A DNA stretch of 64,000 bases from Motacilla alba alba (taxonomy: Eukaryota; Chordata; Aves; Passeriformes; Motacillidae): the NCBI RefSeq assembly GCF_015832195.1, contig NC_052033.1, forward strand, positions 2,418,001 to 2,482,000, given 5' to 3'. The position numbers were made by a program, and so were the translations under genes. The notes below the pieces were generated by a model that worked only from the letters and a program-made list of their open reading frames with translations, did no database searches and was not told where the DNA came from. Numbering within the stretch: position 1 is the stretch's first letter; every line of letters starts with the position of its first letter. This document shows, piece after piece, positions 57,250-64,000 of the stretch.

Positions 57250-57733
57250 ACTCTAGTCAAGGGGTTTTGTTTGCCTTTGCCCAGGAAAAAGAATTGTAAG
57301 TTTCTTTCCAGGGCATTGTTGCACCAGGTGGGGTGTGATGGACTCAGCACACCAACAGACTGGGAGTGCCCAAGAGATGAAGGGACATCAGCGCCACCTC
57401 CAACATCCACCCCAGAGCTGGCGGAGTCTGAGACATCTCCACAAAGACTGGTCAGAAAATCAAGGAATGAAGAGCTAATTAACATCAGAAGTGAAGAAAT
57501 CCAGATCCAATAGGAGACCAAATGCTAAGAACTCCTTGGGACCAATGAACACTGGCCCAGTTTGTTTCTATGAGTTTTGACTGCATAAAAGATCTGAAAA
57601 ATCTGGTTAAAGCCACGTGCCATGAAATGATTCTCTGTACTCTGGGCTGTGTGTTGGTGAGATTTCTGTGGTACCTCCTGGCCAGAACAACATCCTGGCC
57701 AGATAATAAAGCAATGCCTTGACTGTCTAACTT
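57250..57733 (+). mobile_element. Solo LTR, plus strand, with CCAAT/TATA/poly(A) order
   Basis: GACCAATG at 57540, CATAAAAG at about 57583 and AATAAA at 57705-57710 follow the order expected of U3-R-U5. It ends near CTGTCTAAC at 57733. A diverged relative is at 51240-51751. The 5' end is approximate. Family recalled as an avian LTR; name not assigned. Confidence 0.75.
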
Positions 57734-60059
57734 TAAAAATGTTGTTGAGGGTTTTTGTTTTTTGGTGACACTGCCACTGTAGTCTGGCTGCTCAGAGGGA
57801 CCTTTCCAGCCCAGTGCAGCTGTTCCTCCTGCAGCACTGTTCAGCTGGAGTTCAGCTCTGTGCCACAGAGCAGTTTGACTCTTCCCAACCTCTCAGTGCT
57901 GGGCTGCTGCTGCAGGGTGCCAGTGGGAAAGGCACGTTCCCAAAATACACTGAAATCAAAACCACACAGTCCCTGCTGCTCAGCGAGGGAGAGGAAGGGA
58001 GTCAGTGAACAAATATTTGCCTGGCTGCCCTGCTTTCTAGCACAGAGAGTCTGAAGAAGCAAAAGCCCAGCTTTCCAGTAAAACTCAGCCCACTGGTGCT
58101 GCCCACACTCCAAAACTGTGGTAGCTTGGTAACTTCCCAGTGTTTGGTCTCATTTTCTGTTGAAGAAGCCAACAGTACAAGGGGAAGGAGGTGGTTGCAG
58201 AGCCAAACTGCTGAGTAATAAATCAGCCAACTCCTCCTTTGCTGCTCCAGGACACTGAAAGTTGTGCCAAGTGCTTTTTCTCTCAGCACTGTTGGTTTTA
58301 CACTCACTTCAGAAGCCCCAGGACTGTTCTCACCGTCTGTCTGGGGTCACATCTGGAGCACAGGGCAGAGGGCTGCACTTGCAGAGCAGCCCCAGGGTGG
58401 TGGTGGTGGTCACCTGCTGAGCACACACTGTCCCCAGGTAAGGAAACCAATTCCTCCAGCAGGACTGATCTCCTCTGTGTCCTGTCTCACTGCTTGGCAT
58501 TTTATCCAAGGCAGTTTGTGGGTTCAGCCCTTAGCAGGCACTAAAGGATCCAGAAGGGAGACAGATGTGGATATCCTGACCATGGGGAAGCTTGTGAGAC
58601 CATCCTGAAGGTGAGACCATTCATCAGTCACTGCCCCTAGAGAAACTTCGGTGGTTTCCAGCTCTGGTGCCCAAAATTTCCTATTGTGGCTGTATTTTCT
58701 GCTTGACTTTGAAATCTTTTTCCCTGGGTGGGTGCTCTGATGTTTCACACTGCCTGAATCCACTCTGCAGCCCTGCTCAGCGGCGTTTTTCACTGCTCAG
58801 GTCTCTTTCCTTTACCTGCTCCGCAGCCTTTATGAAATGTGGAGTTAAAATCACTGAGATCTGACTCTTTCAATCACATCCCAGTGGAGCAAAGCCCTGA
58901 GCTGAGCAGGGACTAGGGAAGGCTTGACAGCCACTCTCAGCTGAGCACAAGGAGTGCAACCACCTAAGCCATGCTTCTGTAGGCCCCAGTCTAGAAATAA
59001 CACAGAAAAGCTGTAGAACTAGGACCTCTAGTATTTTTTAGGGTGAAACAAGCGTAAAGTGCTGATGTGAATCCTTGCTCTTGCTTTCCTGACGTGCTGA
59101 CATTCCCCACCAGCCCTCACCTCTCTCAGCCATGACCACTCTGCTTTGCCAGCTGCTGGCACCAGCCAAGGAAATTCCAATGTCTGTGGCAAACTCCAGC
59201 TCAAGGAACAGCTTGTTTTCCACTGCCCAGAGCCTGCAGCTTTAAATATGGCCCCAGGTTTGGAAACAGAGCCCTTGTTTTTCATGGAAAGCCTCGTCCA
59301 TCTTCACGAATTCCACTGCATCCAGGCTGTGTCACAGCGTGGTGCTTCCTCCGACCTGCCCAGGTGCAAAATAAAAATGAGAAAAGGAGCATTGTAAGAG
59401 GAAGGCAGCATCACTGGGCTTTTCCTTTGCTTTTTTTTCATGTCCTAGGCAGGGAGATGGAAATTTTCCCAAGATTTTGACCTGCCCCAACCCTTAGAAA
59501 CATGAGGTTGGTTACAAAAGCAGTGACTCAGTGTGCCTAAACAGCCATGGCTGATGCAGATGAATCCTCCAAGAAGAGAAGAGCAAAACCCCAGCTCCCT
59601 GCTCAGAGTGGCACTCTGGGACAGCTCTGGGAGTCTGCTGACAGCCACCAGCTTCACCTGGCCTGCAGGAGAGGGAAGGAGACCCGCTGGAGGCATTCTG
59701 TGCATCATGCCCTGATAAACAAGGGGGAAATGATAAATAGGGAAAGACTTGCAGAGTTTCCCTCCTGTACCAAAGCCCTCACTGCCTCTGCTCTCCTGCC
59801 ACAGCCCAGGCAGCTGGGAGAGGAAGAGAAGCAGCGGGAGTGGGGATGGTGCAGGCACGCACACCCCAGCACGGTGCTGTGCTCCGGGCACCCCCTGGCA
59901 CTCAGGAGGATGGCAGAAGGGCTCTGCACCCCCAGCCACCCCTGCAGGACAGCCCGGGGCTGCTCCTGGCAGCAGCCGCATCCGCCCAGCACAGAGATGC
60001 TAACTGGGGATAAGAGAAGGGAGGAGGGAGACAAGTGAAGAAAGAAAGAGGGGCGGGGA
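57734..60059. other. Intergenic; nothing recognised
   Basis: Unique sequence with overlapping frames on both strands (for example 59445-59981 minus and 59547-60038 plus), none with a recognisable domain. Confidence 0.45.
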
Positions 60060-60365
60060 AAAAGCCCCAAATCAATGGAAAGCACTACAGTGCCACGCAG
60101 GCGGGATGAAACCAGCCCAGTACAACGTTGTCCGGCTAAACTCGCAGCCCTGTATTATTCCCAGCTCGCATTAAGTAGCTCTGTAGTGTTAGTGCTGTGC
60201 TTGAAAGATAACTTCACCTTTGACCCCTTAAGCTCCGAGACACTCCTAAAAGTACCAGCGTGTTATTACCAACAGAAGAGCAGTGTTAATGCTGAAATGC
60301 TCTATCCCCTTCTCCTCCCTCCTTGTCACCGCTGGATTTTAAAGCACAACGTTATTAAAAAAGAA
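60060..60365. other. Candidate conserved non-coding block
   Basis: Repeat-free sequence of moderate GC with CpGs. It contains CACCTTTGACCCC (60211-60223), resembling a nuclear-receptor half-site arrangement, and AAGATAACTTC (60206 region) of GATA type. Function untested. Confidence 0.25.
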
Positions 60366-61298
60366 AATGTGTGCTGGGGATGCTCCATCCCCTTGCAGCA
60401 GCAATCCCTGCGTGTGCAGAAACCCCCTTGGGTTTGCACAGTGAGGGGAGGCTTTTTCCAGCCTCCTCTGGGCAATTCCTGCCCTCTCTTTTCCAAGGTT
60501 TCTGGTGTTCCTTCGCCGGGGCAGGACAGGATGCTGGTGTGTCCCTCAGAGGGTCAGGTCGCCTTCACACTCTTGAGAATATCCAAAAAATGCCCAAAAT
60601 CCAAAGTGTTCAAAAGCTGCTGAGGCACAGCTGGGGTGAGGTGCTGGTGCTGACCCTGAATAGACTGGGCTGGCACGGGCTCCACCCCAGCATTTCCCAC
60701 ACGAAAAAAATCTCATTTTTCAGATTTCCCAAATGAAAACTAAAGAGAAATCTCTCTTCTCCCTTTCCATCCTCTCTCCCTCATCATCATCAGCTGTCTC
60801 AGTTCTTCCTCCCAGGCTCTGCTGTTTGATGTTTGTGTCGCCTTCCCCAGACTGCAAAGTCTTTGGGCGCAGGAACAGGCTGTAATCTGTGTTTGTCAAG
60901 TGCCATGTAAACGGCTGGCTAAATGTGTTTGTTTTCAGCCTCTTATTTGTTTTTCGAAGGGGTAGTTGCAGGAAAAGTACACAGAGGAATAAGTAATTGG
61001 TGCAGAGCTGGGAGAGGACGGCAGCAGGGCTGTGTCCCCGTGGAGAGAGGCAGATGGCACCAGTGTGGTTCCCCTCCTCCTTCCCTTCCCCGACTTCGCA
61101 GCCGGGGAGGGCCGGGGACAGCTCCAAAGCCACCAGAGATGTGTCAAAGGGCCTCGGGCATGAGCTGAGGATGTCAGGGCAGGTCACCAAGGTGTGCCCC
61201 GTGCCAGCCTCTCCCCCGGGCTTTATTCCAGCAGGCTCCGGTCTCTCTGCAGGGCTCTGGACCCGTGTGGAACTGCACGTCCAGGGCACAGATTTTAC
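60366..61298. other. Intergenic; nothing recognised
   Basis: Unique sequence; minus-strand 199-aa frame (60720-61319) without recognisable domains. Confidence 0.45.
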
Positions 61299-61367
61299 TG
61301 TGCTCTCCTTGACAGCCATACCCCGCGTCCTTCCCGATGCTGACTGCAGCCCCTGCTGCCTGCCTTG
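61299..61367 (+). repeat. Duplicated block D, copy 1
   Basis: TGTGCTCTCCTTGACAGCC...CTGCAGCCCC...CCTGCCTTG matches 62508-62571 with about five substitutions and a 7-base indel. Similarity ends exactly where the following LTR-like element begins. Confidence 0.8.
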
Positions 61368-61739
61368 TGATAAAAACGAGAGCAGGCTCCCGGTACTAGA
61401 GTGATTTCAGCGTTTATTATAACAAAAAGAAAGGCCTGAAGCCGGGGGCCCGGGCCGAGCAGGAGCGTTCCCGTCCAGGCCGCTGCAGCGCCGGCGCTGG
61501 GGCTGCTCCAGCAGCAATGGCCCCGAGGGTCCGGGGGAAGGCACAGCTGCCCTGGGGCAGGTGCCCCTTTTTATCCTGTTTTTTGTCCCTTTGGGTTGGT
61601 TTCTGTTTGGATCCTTCATTTGCAGGAAGGTTTAAGGGCTCGATTGGCCCGTGACAGTTCTGGCCGGGCTGGCTCGTGGTGCGCTTTACTGAGGGGTGTT
61701 ATGGTGCATTGAGTACTGGATTGCTCATAACTACTCTTT
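61366..61739 (-). mobile_element. GC-rich LTR-like element A, minus strand
   Basis: On the minus strand: a GGCCAATCG CCAAT box (about 61649), GGATAAAAAGG TATA (about 61575), a CpG-rich R-like region, and AATAAACGC (about 61420), then an end at TTTTTATCACA (61366). The layout and spacing fit an LTR. The 5' end is cut or abutted by element B at 61740. Confidence 0.6.
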
Positions 61740-62498
61740 TGTGGGGTTTCACCCCCGGATTGGGGTGACCCCAAAAGATGGAAAAACCTCTCCTCCAACC
61801 CTGCCTTCGAAGAAAGACTCAGTAGTCTTCTGTTGTCTGCTCTCAAGGTTGTTTATTGTTGGTTATCTAAAAGATTCTTCTCCTGAACTGCTGTGGCCCG
61901 TTCAGCAGCTCAGACAAAGGCACTCTGCCCTCCCAGGGTGCTGGTGCCATCTTTTATATCATATATCACGTACTACATGTTTATACCTTTTCCTCAATAC
62001 CTACTATCTATATTGAATGGTGACTTTCTACTCTAAACCAATCTGTGAGTGCCAACATCACCAAAGACATGGAGGCTAGGAAGGAGAAAGAATGAGGACA
62101 GGGCACACCCAGATCCCTCCATCTTAGATCCCCTGACCCCCATGTACAAAACTTGGACCCCTGCGTACAAGGCTTAAAACCCCCCTGTGCAGCACTCAGA
62201 AATCCTACCCTTCACTTCGTGACTACTTCTACTACAATATCTAAACTTTTGTGACTTCTTGTTCTTCCTGCAACGTTGGTAAACTGTTCCATGGGTCAGA
62301 TTCAAAGCCACAGGGGTCTCTGGCTGCATGCCAGGGTCTCAGATGCTTTTGACCCGGGTCTGGAACATCCGAGAATGTCTGCAGGACATTCTGAGTTCCG
62401 ACACCCTTTAACCCCTTTTACCATATTACAACCACACTAACAGTACACGCTTAACAATTATCAACTATTTTACAACAGTTTCTAACCTATCTTTAACA
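61740..62498 (-). mobile_element. Solo LTR B, minus strand, complete
   Basis: A 759-bp LTR read on the minus strand: start TGTTAAAGATAGG at 62498, GTGTCGGAACTCAGAATG near 62400, TATAAAAG near 61960, AATAAACAA near 61857, end GGGTGAAACCCCACA at 61740. The last 390 bases recur at 63610-64000 at roughly 94-95% identity. Flanks (CTCTTT and TACTTT) resemble but do not equal a 6-bp target duplication. Confidence 0.88.
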
Positions 62499-62507
62499 TA
62501 CTTTGCT

Positions 62508-62571
62508 GTGTTCTCCTTGACAGCCATAGCCCGTGCCCTTCCCGCTGCAGCCCCTCCTGCCTGCCTTGAAC
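62508..62571 (+). repeat. Duplicated block D, copy 2
   Basis: Second copy of the 61299-61367 block, starting about 9 bp beyond the 5' end of LTR B. It differs by several substitutions and lacks a 7-base ATGCTGA-type segment, so the duplication is old. Confidence 0.8.
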
Positions 62572-63609
62572 AGCTAATGAAACTGTAATCGCTTCCACCG
62601 CAGCATCTGCGGGGCTTTGAGGGTGGAACTGAGAGCAGGCCATCAGGAAACAGCCTGATTAAAAAGTACTTTGGGGAGGGGGCACTTTGCCTGAGGGTGA
62701 CAACGTCTCTTACACTTGAAATGAAATATATCCTTGTTGAAGAGTGGGAAAGAGAAAAACTTTGGCCCCTGCGGAGGTTCAGAAGCCCTTAGGCTGTTGG
62801 CCACTGGATTCATGTACACTGTGCTTTAGTGCTTTAAAAAGTGCCTAAAAAAGCAAGATATTGCTACCCGGTGGACTGTAAAATATCCTATCACCAGCCA
62901 GCCATACAGAGCGAGGATGTCATGCCATGGGGTTAGCAGCGGTATCATAGGCAAGGTAAAGATGCTTCATTGCATACATTAAAGGCAGCCCGAGCCCTAA
63001 ATGCACCCTAAAGAAGATGGATCTCCTCGGGAAGCTGGGATCTATTCATCACAATCTGATTCCTAAGTGTCAATTAATCTTACAGCTTGTGTGTTGCTCC
63101 CCAGCCCTGACACATCTCTCACTGTCTCTGACTTGGAAGAGTAATGGGAGACAGTGTTTGAGTATATAAAAGATAATTAATAGAAAACATCCTCCCTTTA
63201 AAAAACAGCCACCAAACCAACCTTTTAGTATAATACGTCTTTCCAGCAGCACCCATTTCCACAGATCCAACTGGCAGCTTCTGTCATTTGGGGAATGTTA
63301 ATTGCTCCGCAAGGAACTAAGTGTTTTAAAAGGGTGAGAAGGACCCTGCTGAAGTATTCAGCTAACACAAAAGAAATGGTGATTTTTTTTTTTTAAACGC
63401 TCATTGTTCCCCTCTCAGCACCGAGCCCGTTCCTGGCTCTTGCCCTGACATTACAGAAAGCCCCCGGCCCCTGGTGAGATGTGATGCAATGAGATAATGT
63501 TATTTTACTTCTAACATGACTCGGAGGGAAATAAAGCATGAGGATGGAGCCTGTTGCTCGAAGGGAGCCATCCCGGGGTACCCATACAGCAGCAGGGCTA
63601 GAGGATGGA
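62572..63609. other. Repeat-free candidate conserved block between two LTRs
   Basis: About 1 kb without retroviral signature: no primer-binding site next to either LTR and no gag/pol-like frame. It has TAAT/ATTA cores, a TTTAAAAAGTGCC stretch and TATTCATCACAATC words of the type seen in developmental enhancers. Its position shows that the two LTRs are separate insertions and not one provirus. Confidence 0.4.
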
Positions 63610-64000
63610 TGTGGGGTTTCACCCCCGGATTGGGGTGACCCTAAAGATGGAAAAGTCTCTCCTCCAACCCATGCCTTCAAAGAAAGACTCAGTAGTCTTC
63701 TGTTGTCTGTTCTCAAGGTAGTTTATTGTTGGTTATCTAAAAGATTCTTCTCCTGAACTGCTGTGGCCCGTTCAGCAGCTCAGACAAAGGCACTCTGCCC
63801 TCCCAGGGGCTGGTGCCATCTTTTATATCACACATTACGTGTTACATGTTTATACCTTTTCCCCAATACCTACTGTCTATATTGAATGGTGACTTTCTAC
63901 CCTAGACCAATCTGTGAGTGCCAACATCACCAAAGACATGGAGGCTGGGAAGGAGAAAGAAAGAGGACAGGGCACACCCAAATCCCTCCATCTTAGATCC
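63610..64000 (-). mobile_element. LTR B', minus strand, cut by the window end
   Basis: Same family as 61740-62498. The 3' end GAAACCCCACA lies at 63610, the AATAAA near 63725 and TATAAAAG near 63828; its 5' part lies beyond 64000. About 22 differences from LTR B over 391 bases, counted by eye. Confidence 0.88.

Noticed and set aside
61299..62571. Assembly artefact (false haplotype duplication) explaining block D
   Set aside because: The two copies differ by several substitutions and a 7-base indel within 70 bp, too much for alleles of one locus.
61740..64000. A single provirus bounded by LTR B and LTR B'
   Set aside because: No primer-binding site next to the LTR end at 63610, no gag/pol/env-like frame, and the 1-kb spacer looks like host sequence.
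1..64000. tRNA, rRNA or bacterial/phage genes
   Set aside because: No cloverleaf with conserved GTTCRANNC arm, no rRNA core words, and no dense single-strand gene packing anywhere in the window.

Overview
This window reads as non-coding DNA from a bird, most likely a passerine. The basis is the repeat content. There are several 3'-truncated CR1 LINE tails ending in the diagnostic ATTCTRTG-type octamers. There are also numerous solo long terminal repeats (LTRs) of endogenous retrovirus families that I recognise from memory of songbird genomes. No rRNA, tRNA, bacterial-type operon, CRISPR array or phage gene is visible. I found no protein-coding exon that I can defend. The long open frames are either translations of tandem repeats or chance frames in GC-rich DNA that overlap on both strands.

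Layout. Positions 1-20 kb are mostly single-copy intergenic sequence. They hold an LTR-like repeat at 3441-3887 with an inverted sister at 18346-18794, three CR1 tails (4.8, 11.6 and 16.0 kb), and minisatellites at 10.7, 13.8-14.3 and 16.95-17.25 kb. Positions 20-31 kb hold a very well preserved solo LTR with a perfect 5-bp target duplication (20856-21471), a 32-bp minisatellite, a palindromic fossil repeat (24161-24250), two minus-strand LTRs (24.5-25.0 and 30.5-30.9 kb) and a composite minisatellite (26.2-26.8 kb). Positions 31-44 kb are largely unique, with AT-rich blocks that look like conserved non-coding DNA and a small set of shuffled duplicated modules at 36.3-37.3 kb. Positions 44-58 kb contain a 23-copy 29-bp minisatellite, a CR1, a CpG-bearing block with AGATAA motifs (47.4-48.4 kb), a 128-bp tract with no G on the plus strand, three more LTRs, a minus-strand CR1, and a TATA/CCAAT/GC-box promoter-like array that runs into a long TGTC/TG-rich tandem repeat (55.4-56.1 kb). 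The right end (61.3-64.0 kb) has a cluster of minus-strand LTRs flanked by an old 70-bp duplication. The last LTR runs off the window.

No set of genes works together here. The functional candidates are regulatory: LTR promoters, the phased CCAAT/GC-box array, clusters of GATA-type motifs, and AT-rich blocks with homeodomain-type TAAT cores. Conservation cannot be tested from one sequence, so those calls carry low confidence. Repeat family assignments come from recall of consensus features and from comparing copies inside the window.
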